From positions 1,482,401-1,546,400 of the forward strand of contig CM017560.1 of assembly GCA_007844125.1 (NCBI GenBank): a stretch of DNA of 64,000 nucleotides, given 5' to 3'. Under the pieces are notes generated by a model that was not told the origin of the DNA, did not search any database, and saw only the letters and a list, made by a program, of their open reading frames with translations. Position numbers and translations under genes: made by a program. Position 1 is the stretch's first letter. Each line of letters opens with the position of its first letter. Source of the DNA: Sinonovacula constricta. Taxonomy: Eukaryota > Mollusca > Bivalvia > Cardiida > Solecurtidae. This document shows, piece by piece, positions 1-11,014 of this stretch.

Positions 1-360
1 ACTGTTGTTTTCTGGAATACCGGAGATGCGTTCTTCATACACCAGTGCCACAACTGATACTGTTTCTTTCTGGAATACCGGAGACGCGTTCTTCATACAC
101 CAGTGCCACAACTGATACTGTTTTTTTTCTGGAATACCGGAGATGCGTTCTTCATACACCAGTGCCACAACTGATACTGTTTTTTTTCCTGGAATACCGG
201 AGATGCGTTCTTCATTTATCTGTGCTAAAACTAGTACTGTTGTTTTCTGGAATAGCCTACCGGAGATGCATTCTTCATACATCTGTACTTTAACTGGTAC
301 ACTTCTTTTCTAAAATATCCTAGGTGCGTTCTTCATACGCCAGTGCTAAAACTGATACTA
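1..360. repeat. Tandem repeat, about 58-63 bp unit, six copies
   Basis: Units start near 1, 59, 117, 176, 236 and 299. Each carries TGGAATACCGGAGATGCGTT followed by CTTCATACACCAGTGCCACA-like sequence and a T-run of variable length. The first three copies are nearly identical; the last two diverge and lengthen (insertion of AGCCT near 253). The array is cut by the window start, so its full size is unknown. The open frame across it (45-293) is explained by the repeat and is not called as a gene. Confidence 0.9.
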
Positions 361-686
361 TTTGCTTTTTTGAATTTGTATGGCAATATTGTAAAGTATG
401 CTCCAGAAAGTCGTATCCGACAGTTGGAACTAAAATGTTGTTTCTCTGCCATACACATGGAAATTAAATGGAATGAAAACTTTGTGGACTACCATCATCT
501 AATTGGTAGATATGTTGCTTTTTTTAAAAGTTATTTTTAAATAATTATAATGATAGAAACTAAATAAAAAAATAATGACAAGATTCTCTAATACATGTGC
601 AGGTAAAAGTGAGAACTGTTTGTACGATCACGGTTGTTCAATTATTGGACCAATTCGGTAGAATATAAAAGGAATATTGTTCTCCG

Positions 687-1073
687 ATGAAAGTTGAACA
701 TCGGCTTTCCATAATGAATACATACATTGTCGATTGTTCATCGTTGAACGGTCGGGGTATATTCTATGATATCAGTATCTCGATTATATTATTATGGTTT
801 CATAGGATTGTCATTGAATTATCAAATAATGTAACCTATACTTGTCGTACGACATTCAAAAATACGTTGTACGTTGAAATTAGTACCTCTTTCTTTGAAA
901 ATGTAGAAAATGTATTCCTGATGAAAGGTGTAAAACTTTATAATATCACTACCAAGATATCAAAGCGCCTCTTTTTCTCTCTCATTGCTATTCAAAAACC
1001 CCGAACGAGCTCGAACAATATAAATACAATTATTGTAGGCATACCTTTACAACATGTTAGTTGTAGGGAATGA
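687..1073 (+). CDS. Unrecognised 128-codon ORF, probably not a gene
   Basis: This is the longest non-repeat reading frame at the left of the window. A TATAAAAGG motif lies at about 664, just upstream of the first ATG; a second in-frame ATG at 714 would fit a transcription start about 30 bp below that motif better. The predicted protein has no motif I recognise, no clear signal peptide and no cysteine or glycine pattern. Local sequence is AT-rich and codon use looks random. No splice sites or polyadenylation signal support it. I list it only because it is unusually long for AT-rich non-repeat DNA; chance is the default explanation. Confidence 0.12.
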   Translation: MKVEHRLSIMNTYIVDCSSLNGRGIFYDISISIILLWFHRIVIELSNNVTYTCRTTFKNTLYVEISTSFFENVENVFLMKGVKLYNITTKISKRLFFSLIAIQKPRTSSNNINTIIVGIPLQHVSCRE

Positions 1074-1194
1074 AAGGATAGTTGTTTCAGACATGAATGA
1101 CAAACCCAAGTTATAGTTATACAATATACTAAGACTGGACAGTGCAGTGGCTTAAAAAGATAACGGGCATTGATTAAAATTGAACATTAATCTT

Positions 1195-1195
1195 T

Positions 1196-1273
<78 letters not shown>

Positions 1274-1308
1274 CAGAGAGACAGAGAGACAGAGACAGAG
1301 ACAGAGAC

Positions 1309-1341
<33 letters not shown>

Positions 1342-1491
1342 GAGGGTGAGGGTAGTGGTGTGGTGGGGAGAGAGGCGATTCGTGTGGAGTGTGGGCAGAG
1401 AGGAGGCAGAGACAGCGACGGGGGCGGGAGAGGGGAGAGCGAGGGAGGGAACGCAGAGAGGGAGAGAGGGTGAGGGGTATTAGGGAGTGGG

Positions 1492-1523
<32 letters not shown>

Positions 1524-1667
1524 TAGAGAGAGAGGGAGAGAGAGATAGACAGACAGACAGAGACAGAGAGACAGGGAGAGACAGAGAAAGAGAGAACGTT
1601 TAGAATAAGACAGAGAGGGAGAGAATTTGAGTGAGAGAGGGTTGGAGTGAGATGGGGTTTAGGCGGG

Positions 1668-1730
<63 letters not shown>
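1195..1730. repeat. Purine-rich GA / GACA microsatellite complex
   Basis: Runs of (GA)n at about 1195-1254 and 1670-1730 flank (GACA)n and mixed GAGACA at 1250-1340 and 1490-1616. The plus strand is almost pyrimidine-free apart from C in the GACA units. Such mirror-symmetric polypurine tracts are known to be able to form triplex structures. The Arg/Glu/Asp-rich reading frame 1180-1473 is an artefact of this tract. Confidence 0.95.
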
Positions 1731-1733
<3 letters not shown>

Positions 1734-1844
1734 GATATGTGACCGGAGTGTATGAATTTTATTCAATATAAAGAAAAATAGTAGATCTACTGCTCTTTTG
1801 GTGAGAATAGATTTGTTACCGATAATCCATTATAGAGATTGAGT

Positions 1845-2060
1845 CGCCGACTTGTAGCAACTCTCACTGCTTAGCCTCTCACCACGTCGATTCGAGGCCC
1901 ATTTGGGTCGAAGGACTTAATGTGGGAAAGTCTTCCAACTGACTGCGGTGCGCCAGTGGTTCTACCCAAATATGTTTCTGGTTTCTTCACCCACCAAAAT
2001 AGCTAGACATCGATATGATGATCATAATTAGATGCTGCGATGTATTTCGAAAACAAAATA
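1845..2060 (+). mobile_element. tRNA-derived SINE, family A, degraded copy
   Basis: Shows the family A order: CTGCTTAGCCTCTCACC, a B-box-like CGATTCGAGGCCC, the GAAGGACTTAATGTGGGAA block, a CAGTGGTTCTACCCA block, and a tail ATGATCATAA...CGATGTATTTCGAAAACAAAA. The same blocks recur at 23095-23321 and 36912-37138 on this strand and in reverse at several sites. The A-box half is degraded. SINEs have no coding capacity and depend on LINE machinery for movement. Confidence 0.75.
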
Positions 2061-2124
2061 GTATACTATAGTTTTTTTCTTGTCATATTTTTATTGTAAT
2101 CTAATGATTTTTGCTTTTTTTCAG

Positions 2125-2232
2125 TACGCTACAAAAGATGTTGTCCAAAGTCAACAAAATGTGTTACGCCTGATAGACGTTATGTATACTCTTTACGGAC
2201 GTGATTTTATGTTACAAAACCTTATTCAGTGA
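2125..2232 (+). other. Candidate 3' terminal exon (unproven)
   Basis: A strong acceptor (T-rich tract ending TTTTTTTCAG at 2124) is followed by 35 open codons to a TGA at 2230-2232. The peptide contains the stretches NVLRLIDVMYTLYGRDF and MLQNLIQ and reads like helical protein. A second frame from the same acceptor, with a CC...C pattern, stays open for 25 codons, so the frame is not decided. No clear AATAAA follows before the promoter-like island at 2.34 kb. It could be the last exon of a gene entering from the left, or chance. Confidence 0.2.
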
Positions 2233-2329
2233 GAGAATGTACGGCTTATTTATTCACTGAATGTGTATTTCCGTGATTTTTAAAACAGTAAATTTCCCCA
2301 TTTAAATTAGTTGAGGGTCAGCAAATTAC

Positions 2330-2440
2330 GCATGCCCGCAACAAAACGGCACTGGCTTAAGCGTGCGTGGGAGGATGGCGCGCATGCGCAGTGAGTTTAT
2401 TGGTGTGTGTTATGAGATGTCGGAAGTGGCTAGCTGTATT
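2330..2440 (+). promoter_or_regulatory. CpG-enriched promoter-like island with NRF1 and ETS motifs
   Basis: This is the clearest CpG-enriched island beside the possible exons. GCGCATGCGCA at 2380-2390 is a full palindromic match to the NRF1 site, and TCGGAAGTGG at 2420-2429 matches an ETS/GABP site. NRF1 plus ETS pairs are typical of TATA-less housekeeping promoters in animals. No TATA box is seen. Direction cannot be fixed by these motifs; candidate splice donors downstream favour the plus strand. The functional assignment is inference. Confidence 0.45.
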
Positions 2441-2876
2441 TAGATGTCAGAAAAATATGACGAAAACAGAACTATTATAGCATGGCCTAGTTTGTGTTCG
2501 GAATACGTGCGATTAGGGAAAAAAAGCGAATGAAACATAACACAAGGTATGCATATCATTTTTCCGCCGTACAGGTTTGTTTTCCAATAAGACAGCAACA
2601 AGTCTTCATCGGAGAAAAGCAACGTTATTTTTGCCGTAAAAGTGTAAACACATTTTGCGGTTACGGTTTAGTATACATGTGTGCACTCAATAGCATAATA
2701 GTTCGGTCTGTAGTGGGTTTCAAGTAGTTTACAGACGTTGATTTTTTAGGTATGCGTGACAATGTGTGTATTTGAAGTTGATATAACTTTACATACAGTA
2801 GCCTGTAGGTAAGCAAGCGGATGTACTTAGCTATCAGTAGCATCATCATCAGCAGCCGCTAATCCAGTAAGCCATG
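2440..2876 (+). other. Possible non-coding first exon ending at GTAAGT
   Basis: Downstream of the promoter-like island, a near-ideal donor GTAAGT begins at 2877 directly after CCATG. Weaker donors occur at 2545 (AAG/GTATGC), 2750 and 2810 (TAG/GTAAGC), so the exact exon end is open. The stretch has several upstream ATGs and short frames (the 77-codon one at 2494 has no recognisable features). If the 2877 donor joins the acceptor at 3050, the ATG at 2874 is followed by CTA TAA and would be a two-codon upstream ORF. Confidence 0.25.
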
Positions 2877-3050
2877 GTAAGTCATATGCAAATAGGTGAC
2901 GCCCTTGCCTTTTGGTGGTCAGCAATTGATGCATAAAAAGTTAGTTAGAATGATATGCATTTGCTGGTTTGTAAATTGTTATTTGCTCTGTCATTTCAAT
3001 GAGTGGTACATTGTAGACAGTAGGTAGCTGTACATATGGTTTAATTTCAG

Positions 3051-3086
3051 CTATAAGACTGTAACTAATAAAGAAAACATGGCAGA
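3051..3086 (+). CDS. Possible start-codon exon (Met-Ala-Asp/Glu...)
   Basis: The acceptor GGTTTAATTTCAG ends at 3050. A start codon at 3079-3081 sits in a strong Kozak context (AAAACATGGCA). A donor GTGAGG begins at 3087, leaving GA in phase 2. Joining to the microexon at 30664-30691 gives an uninterrupted MADFIQSNSFSR. Only eight coding bases are involved, so phase agreement alone is weak evidence. Product unknown. Confidence 0.25.
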
Positions 3087-3092
3087 GTGAGG

Positions 3093-4617
3093 TTATGTTG
3101 TTTCTTTTGTGATACATTTAGCTATATTCCTTACCAGTGTTTATAAAGACAGTATTGTAAGACTCATGTTGGAGTATAATTTTGGCTCTAGTTGCTGTGT
3201 AAACATTCAGCTTCTGTCTGAGACAGATTCTAAGTGACTGGATTGTGAACTTAAAAAGTGAAGCCACTTGTGGCCAGGTCATTTCACTTGTATGTTAATT
3301 ACCATCTTACACCAAACAGTGGTGGTTCAAGCCCAGTTAAATGTACCTCAAGCAATTGTCATGTAGAACATAACTTCCTGAATGTTCAGGTCCTTTCCCA
3401 GACTCCACTCCCTATAGGCCTTTCATGAAACAAGGTTACGTCACATAAAAATGACTTCTCCATTAGTTCAAAGCACATGCTTGATAAGCTGTCAATACAT
3501 ACAACTTACACTTCCAGCGACTTCAAAATATTCACACTTATGTTACATGGCCTCGGTATGTTTGCATGCAATCAGTGTAAATAAAAATGTTTCATCTTGG
3601 TCCAAGAACTTGTTACTTGACCTGCTTGCCTATCATTCTTGTAACTATGGATGGATTTTAAAAAAAGAAACTCAATGGGAAAATTATTGTTGGAATTGTC
3701 ATTTACTAAAGCAGTTTTGTGCGCTCGTATTCTTTAAGCATTGTACACTTAACACAGAGTAGTCAACTAATGTTCTCCGCATTTAAACATAGCATCATCA
3801 TTTGCACATTAAATCTTAAGTTATTTTATTGTTTGTGATTTTTACAAATGAATAACACAACTTTATTGTGTTATTAAATACATTTTAACAATTACATGGA
3901 AAACATTGTCGTTTAGGCAATATATATTTACACAAAGCAAAAACACGTGTAGAGTTTAATCTAAGTTCTTGTGCAAGGAGTGTTATTTAGAATCATATGT
4001 CCCAACTATCTGGTAGATTGACATCCTTAGGACCAGTTAATCCCCTAATTAACCTGGACTGCCTGCATGGTGTTTTATAACCCACCGATTAGGGCAATAA
4101 AACCCCAGGTGCAGATATAACAGGACATCTGGCTACACATGCATGTTTTATTATAACCACCCGCCCATCTTTAGTCACTATTTTACTTTACTCTAACCTT
4201 TTCTGGACTTTACCATGACTCAGACAAACAATGTTAGTTAAGGAATTAAGTAGTAGTATTTATTGCTAGATATATGATAAAATCATCTGTCCTTTAAGTG
4301 TATATATAAAATTAAAATTAAATTCAAATCATGTATCATAGTTTTAATTAAACATATTATTTCATGATATAAACATCATCAAACATATGCAAATGCTAGT
4401 AAAATTACCTGCTTTTACTACAATCACGATCCGTCTTAAGCTATGAACCATAAAGTGACCTTTATAAATGTCAAAGCACAGTTTAATTGTTAAGCTAAAA
4501 CCATTTTATAATCTAACATAGTTAAACAATATTAAAGCAGCAGCCAATTTTGAGGTTCTTATTGTCCATTGCACGGATGACATTGCCTCACACTAGCGGG
4601 TTCATGTCAACCTTGTC
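3093..4617. other. AT-rich stretch, nothing recognised
   Basis: No repeats, RNA genes or convincing splice-flanked frames were seen. The 103-codon frame at 3451-3762 has no motif and looks like chance. GGTTCAAGCCC near 3326 resembles a tRNA B-box, but no matching A-box or SINE body surrounds it. Confidence 0.5.
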
Positions 4618-4718
4618 GCCCCCTCCCCCTCTTCACCCCCTCCCCCTCTTCACCCCCCCTCTTCACCCCCCTCTTCACCCCCTCCCCCTCTTCACCCCCT
4701 CCCCCTCTTCACCCCCCA
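4618..4718. repeat. C-rich minisatellite (CCCCCTCTTCACC units)
   Basis: About eight copies of an 11-18 bp pattern alternating CCCCCTCTTCAC and CCCCTCC. The strand is almost purely pyrimidine. The proline-rich frame over it (4550-4768) is a by-product. Confidence 0.9.
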
Positions 4719-5686
4719 ATGTTTACATCTTTTTGCCCTTAAAAACTCCTCTTTCTTCCCTAATCTGATACCTGCTGATCAACACTAAGTTTAAGTTAAA
4801 CACTTAGGCGTGTGTGCATTGTTAGATGCTTTTTAGCTTCTTAGTTATAAGTGCACTCTACTTAACTGACATTAAAGGCTGCAAGTTATGTCGTTGGAAG
4901 TGGTAATTCAAAATCAAGGAAGATAATGCATAATTTGGTAAGGGAAGTAATCTAATGTTGGAAAAGACGTTCTGAGGGGCTAAAGTGTTACATACAAGCA
5001 ACTGTAACTGCAATTGGGACCTTGAATTTCAGTATTATGCTACTGCATATTGTCATTGTTAACTGTAAAAAATGCAAGACTGATAATAGAAATAATAATA
5101 TGGAAATCCCATGTGTCATCCTATTATCAATATAGTCACTAACTTTATGTTTTAGGAGGTATTTTGACAATGGCAAGGCCAAAATTGAAAACTGTTCATT
5201 TTCTGTCCTGTTCAGGAAGGTTTGTAAGGAATAAACCAATCATTTCAGCCTATATTATCAAGTCTAGTAAGAATGATGGGTTTACCATACAATTTTGAGG
5301 GATGAGGTAGTTTATTTTTATATATACATAAATAAAACACTTCAGTATGGGCAGACTCATGAAAAGGGCCCCTTTTATTTAATTAAGGAAAAATGACATG
5401 CCTGTTGTTTGGTTTCATTTAATTGTTTTGAATTTCTTTTGGAAAAAATGAAGAATGGGTCCCAATCTTGTTTTAAAAACCCCAACAACTTAATAAATTC
5501 AAATGTTAAGCTGTAAATGATCTTTGTAATATAAACTCAAAGACTCATTATTGCAAATATTGCATTGTTAATTGATCATTGTATTTTATTTTTATCCTGT
5601 GTTTTTATTTTACTTACATTTACCACCTAGTTAGTTTTAACTTACTAGCCCAAAACTAAACAGGGAATAGTTTATGGTGGCTTTTT
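4719..5686. other. AT-rich stretch, nothing recognised
   Basis: Unique-looking sequence with no tandem structure, tRNA-like boxes or long frames beyond chance. Confidence 0.5.
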
Positions 5687-6058
5687 TAGCTCACCTGAGC
5701 TTATTCTTATCACATGTCCGTCATCATTTTCAAACAATGTCTCCACGGAAACCACTGGACCAAATTCAGCCAGACTTTCTCAGAAATTTAAATAGGCAGG
5801 GTGAATGAGTTGAGTTGTTCAACTAATTTTGAGCCATGAAAAAACATGGCCGCCAGGGGCATGACCATTATTCATACATAATTGTCTTGACAGAAACTAC
5901 AAGAGCTAGAGCTTTGGTATTTGGTTTATATATTCCTTTTGTGGCCTTGTTTCAGGATTGTTAAAAAATTCTGATCTGTCAATAAGCATAGTCACCAGGG
6001 CTAAATGTCTACGGCATTCAGAGGAGCAATATAGGCCATCATGGCCCTCTTGTTTTTT
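5687..6058 (+). mobile_element. Short AGCTCACC...GGCCATCATGGCC interspersed element (Helentron/pearl-like)
   Basis: Opens TTTTTTAGCTCACCTGAGC and closes ATAGGCCATCATGGCCCTCTTGTT, the same ends as the much longer element at 43087-45225. The inside has the AACATGGCCGCCAGGGGC and AACTACAAGAGCTAGAGC blocks shared with 11015-12175, but only about one unit. A terminal hairpin followed by CTTGT, plus variable internal tandem units, fits the known design of non-autonomous Helentron-type (pearl/HINE) elements; that classification is inference. Confidence 0.7.
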
Positions 6059-6212
6059 TAAATTCTTCCTTATTAAATCTCAAACAAGCAGAAGGAAATT
6101 TGACAGGTTTGAGTTCTTCAGTACACAATAACAGCTGATTTGGACACATATATTTATAACATCCAATAGTAAGTTAAACATAATCTGGATGAAACATTGT
6201 TTAAAAATCTGT

Positions 6213-6312
6213 AGTCAGAATTGGAATTGAGTTTAAATGAATTGGAATTGAATTGGAATTCAACTATTCAGTGGGTACCGGAATTGAAATTGGAATTTGA
6301 AAATCGGAATTG
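6213..6312. repeat. GGAATTGAATT simple repeat
   Basis: Imperfect iterations of GAATTGGAATT, partly palindromic, ending TGACCCCAGCCCTG. Confidence 0.75.
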
Positions 6313-8957
6313 ACCCCAGCCCTGTCCCCTGCCTTAGTTTGCTGCGTGTGAAAAATGTTTCATAATATAAGTGACAAGTTTACACCTGCTTTGATCAGAA
6401 TTTCCATTCAAAATAATGAGACTGAAAGTGAGAAGGGAAACACTGTCAGAGACCATATAAACTAGACACACTTTTTTATTGTTATTTTTGTGTGTGTGCA
6501 GAAATTATTATGATAAATCTGTCTGAATACATTGGTGGACATTTATTAAATGAAGCCTGGAAAGTTTGGTTTATCTACTACAACATTACTAGAACTGGAC
6601 AAAAATAAGATGTTGTCAGTAAGCAGTATTGTACTAAAACAGTAAGCTGCTTGTACTCCATATTATTTAGATAGCACATATATATGGCAGTGAATGAATT
6701 AATTTATATCTTAAATAATTTACAAACAGTTCTTGTCCATCAAAATATAAAGGGAAATTTGTACAGAGAAAACAAATCATGCCTGCATGGAGACACGCTA
6801 TAGCCTAACTTCCGGACCTGGGTCATGCACAACTTCTATTTTTTTTTTTTCATTTAATTCAGGTACACACTCATCATAATTTTTAAGCACCACTTCTCTT
6901 CACTTGAGGATCCTTTTTAAATCCACTTGTAAAGTTAAAACAAAACTGTCTTTATTTACCCTAGATTGTTGATTGTTTGACAGTTACACAAAAATATTTG
7001 ATTTTTTTTCTTTAAGAATTCTTCCACAATTGTCAAAAAGTCCACAGAATCATGTAATGCTTAAAGTTAACTGGCTCTCAGCACTTGAGTACTTTTTTAA
7101 ATTGCCATAAAGAGTAGTTAATGTGTACTGGGCTGTGTAGACCAATGTCAACTGCATAGACAGATACAGAATGTCATAATTTGATCATATTACATAGAAA
7201 TATGGTTGGTTAACAGGTGATAAGACATGGTGGCAAAGTACAAAGTGTTGCTAATAAACATATAATCTGATACATTATATCTCATACTCTATATGTTATA
7301 AATCTCTGCCAAATCTTAAATTGTGCAAATAGGATTGTTACAATAATAAGCATACTAGTCTGAACTACCAAACAACGGTAAAATAGAAAAAAAAAATCCA
7401 ACTAAATTAAACGTCCAAAAATAACTAGACAGTTTATATAGCCAACACTATAATTTGTAAACAATTCACATAGGTATACATATCAGCAGGCTAACCATGA
7501 TCCTATAAAGCCTAGGAAAATAGAGTAGATCCAGATCAGCCAGCTCCTAGACTGACAATATTTGCTTCATAGCCTTTATCAATAAGTCTTAATACTGTTA
7601 CATGAAGCTGATACCAGACAGCTAAAAATTAAGTTTGGTATATTCATGATAAATATAGCATTCTATGGGTTATGTCCCTTTTCCCCTCAGTTCCAGGAGA
7701 ATAAATTACTGAGCTTGAATGAATAGAATAAATGGATGGAGTTTTGTATAATCTCTTCTATCAAGGTTTAATAGGTTTTGCTCAGTGTGGAAATGAATGC
7801 AATATTTCCAGTATGCAGTCGGTTAATAGCGTGGGGAACATGTATATAAACAACCATCATTCTAATGTTTATACTCTCCAGAGGACTGGGAAAAAAAATC
7901 TTCTTCTTTCCTGGAGAGCAGATTGTGTGTGTTTAGAGTTGGAATGAAAAATGGATAGCCTGAAAGTAAATGTGATAATAACATTCCACAAGTTCAGCTG
8001 ATGTTGATTCCTAATGAGAGTCACTGAGGGGGTGGGTTGTAATGGTGGCACTACATCAAGACTGCTTCTCTGTTGTCTTTGTCATTGGTTAACCATAATC
8101 CATTCATCATTTTAATTTCTTCCCTTAGCAATGTCTTGTACTCCTTTATATAAAGAGTCAGCTTTGAAATGTATTATAATGTTACCACATTGACTAATAT
8201 CACTGATTTATAATGCTTTGCTAACAAAGCTGCAAGTGAATTTATGATTCCATTGTGTAGCATTTCTGATATATCAGTAGCCCAGTGCTCTTCTAAGCGA
8301 CATCTTTTGATTTGTGTTATGTCTGAGCTGTGACAGAAAATGGATATGTATTAGGACAAACAGTGGTAGTTTCCATATATAGAACTACAGGCATTATGTC
8401 AAACAAGAAGGTTTTTTGCTAAAGGTTGCAGGTTCTATATAAAGATGTGGTATGATTTATATAGGGATATGTATACTTTGTAGGAATTACTAAATTTGTA
8501 TGTAGGCAGAGTAAAAAGTACATGAAATCTTGGATGATTTCTGTCTTGACAGACTTAGAACTAGACAAGAACCATCTGGGTTCCAGGGTAGTAATAACTC
8601 CTAGCTAACTGCATTATCTTTCCTTCAAACTTCATTCTGTTTGTAGGTGACTTTTAACCATTTGGGGAATAGGGCCTAAAACCATTAAAATGAGTATATT
8701 TGAAAACTGAAGAGGTGGAAAATGTAAGGATTTATTTATGATAATAGATATTGACATTTCCTTTGAAGTGAAATATTGCACAGACTTTACCTTGTATTCA
8801 TGCTGATAAGTAATTAACACATAAAGGGGAGAGAAACAGAAAGTAAGTTACATCATAAAGGATCAGTCACACTGTACTGTGAGTGTTGAAGAATTGTTAG
8901 GCTTTTTATAAAGCTTGTCAAGTGAAGAGAAGTGGTGCTTGAAAACACTTTAATAGT
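6313..8957. other. Long AT-rich stretch, no feature supported
   Basis: No tandem array or transposon end was found. A degraded copy of the dispersed GATCCTGATCAG family may lie at about 7510-7590 (AGTAGATCCAGATCAGCCAG). Frames of 60-71 codons here have no distinguishing features. Confidence 0.45.
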
Positions 8958-9120
8958 CATGATTGTGACATCCAGCATTTATTGGTGATCAAACAACCCA
9001 AACAAATATGCTGGTAGAACCACTAGTGCACCACAGTCAGCTGGAAAATCTCCTTGGAAGAAATATTTCAGCTTGACTTGAAACTTGAGCCCTTGCAGTA
9101 AGGAGCTGAGAAGTTAACAA
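8958..9120 (-). mobile_element. SINE family A, degraded reverse copy
   Basis: Contains the reverse-complement tail blocks CAAACAAATATGCTGGTAGAACCA, ACCACAGTCAGCTGGAAAA and a weak B-box remnant. Similar to 17595-17800 and 18128-18352. Confidence 0.6.
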
Positions 9121-9973
9121 TATGTTGTTGTTCACATTGTCATGGGTGCCATCGTAAGAATGATGCCTGTCTGAATCCTGTAATAGTGCCACAAGCCCAA
9201 ATTCTGCGTCAAAATGCACCAAGCAACCCAACATACATAATTTTGGTGTCTGCTTTTATATCGTGCACATGTAGGCAAATGCAAAAAATCGCTTTCGTGA
9301 AAAATCTCTGTTTCCCATTATAGGTCTATGGGAGAAAAATTGCATTTGTCATCATTTGCTTTTTCATGATTGCTCAGCAAATACATCACGGGCATCCAAA
9401 ACATGGTATTTGTACGGAGCTGTGACCCCACACCTTCCTGGCGATAGGTCGCACACAGCCTTAGCTGGAAGTGCTTGTATGCAAGTCATTTTCCCCATCA
9501 TAACCCAAAGCGAGTCCACAATGCATTTAAATGATGGTGATACTGTACTGAATGTAGAGGGACTATATTAATGTCACCTAGTTAGTATTTAGTAAACAGC
9601 TTTATAAAGATAAGCTTCCTTTTAGCCATTTATCAGATGTTAACTGTAATTTAACAGTGATTAGTGTGCTACAGTACTAGGTAACTAAGATGACAGTGTC
9701 TTATGACATATGTCAAAGTCATTAGTAACCTGTTAATGTTAGACCATTAGCTCTTAGCATGCTTACCACAAATTGTTCGGGCATAGGCAACTTTTGTGTT
9801 AATTCAGAGCGGCCCACTACCACTTGGAAATTATCTAAACATGCACCATTTGCAATGGAGTGTAAGTTATAATGACATTTGCCATTGATAAGCATCATTT
9901 GAATGTCATTTGAATGGGGCTTAAATTTTAATACAGACCCTCTTTCTTTGATGAACATACACTTTTGTTGCAA
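9121..9973. other. Stretch with a weak hairpin, otherwise unassigned
   Basis: Near 9270-9345, GGCAAATGCAA and TTGCATTTG form an imperfect inverted pair around TTTCCCAT...ATGGGAGAAA. This could be an old transposon remnant. The rest shows nothing recognisable. Confidence 0.35.
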
Positions 9974-9977
9974 ATAT

Positions 9978-10055
<78 letters not shown>
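9974..10055. repeat. (TA)n microsatellite, about 80 bp
   Basis: Uninterrupted TA run apart from one ACATG near the left end. It explains the Tyr-Ile repeat frames on both strands. Confidence 0.98.
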
Positions 10056-10058
<3 letters not shown>

Positions 10059-11014
10059 GCAGGCATGTTCATAAAACACAAGAGCATCATCATATCAAAA
10101 ACAACAATTTAAGATAATTTAGACTGCTTGGCAGGTAGAGTTTCTACAATATTTGCTCCAGAAGTGGTCCAGTTATTGACAGCCTATAATGCAAATCATA
10201 TAAAAGGTCACTAATTGTAAACAACATAGTGACGTCAATTAACCATGAGCCTTCTTCTGGCTTTCTGATGTCATATAGCTGTGTTTGTTGTCGTTTGTTG
10301 TGGATGTTAAATGATTCAGTGTCTTGATGTGAATGGTTTCTTGTGCATTTTACTTTTGAAATATATAAAAAAACAGCTTTTTGCCTTAAAAAGACTTAAC
10401 CGAAATAAAATTATTTTGAAGGACTACTTACTTTGCTTGTTTGCACCCCAACTTGAATGTGTGGGTTGGAGTTAAAAAATACTACACAAACTGTGAGAAT
10501 GCTGTCAAAGTCTAGTGAGGTACTGTAATTAATTTTATTTTAATTACATTAAATTGATTAAATTGTTTTTTATCTAAATTTTAAAAACATAATGCTAAAG
10601 TCATTATAGTTCTATTTTGGCTTCATAGCCTTTACAACGGCTGTCCTCTTCTACACCATACAAAAAGGACATGGCTACTGCCCTACACTCACTTGTTTTT
10701 TTTTTACCATAACATCAGAAGAATTCCTATTTAGTCACAACATGACATTTTGTCAACCTTAAAATGCCATGAGTCAAAGTTACTTTTATTTGTGAAGGTT
10801 TCAATGTCTGAATAATCATCCTTTAACAGTGTTCTCATCTCATACCAGCTGCTGACCAAAAATGACATGTACAGAGTTCTAACATCGGTTGGTCAGTCAC
10901 ACCGAAATGTACCATATTGCTTCAATATGTTAATAATTTTTCAAGCACTTATGCCAACTAGTAAGCCAGGCCAGTATGTAATTTGGGTCCAATCTTTTCT
11001 GACAAACAACAATG
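10056..11014. other. AT-rich stretch, nothing recognised
   Basis: No supported gene or repeat. GAAGGACTACTTAC near 10420 looks like a reverse-strand donor, but no matching exon was found. Confidence 0.4.

Noticed and set aside
1180..1473. Arg/Glu/Asp-rich 97-codon frame
   Set aside because: Translation of the GA/GACA microsatellite.
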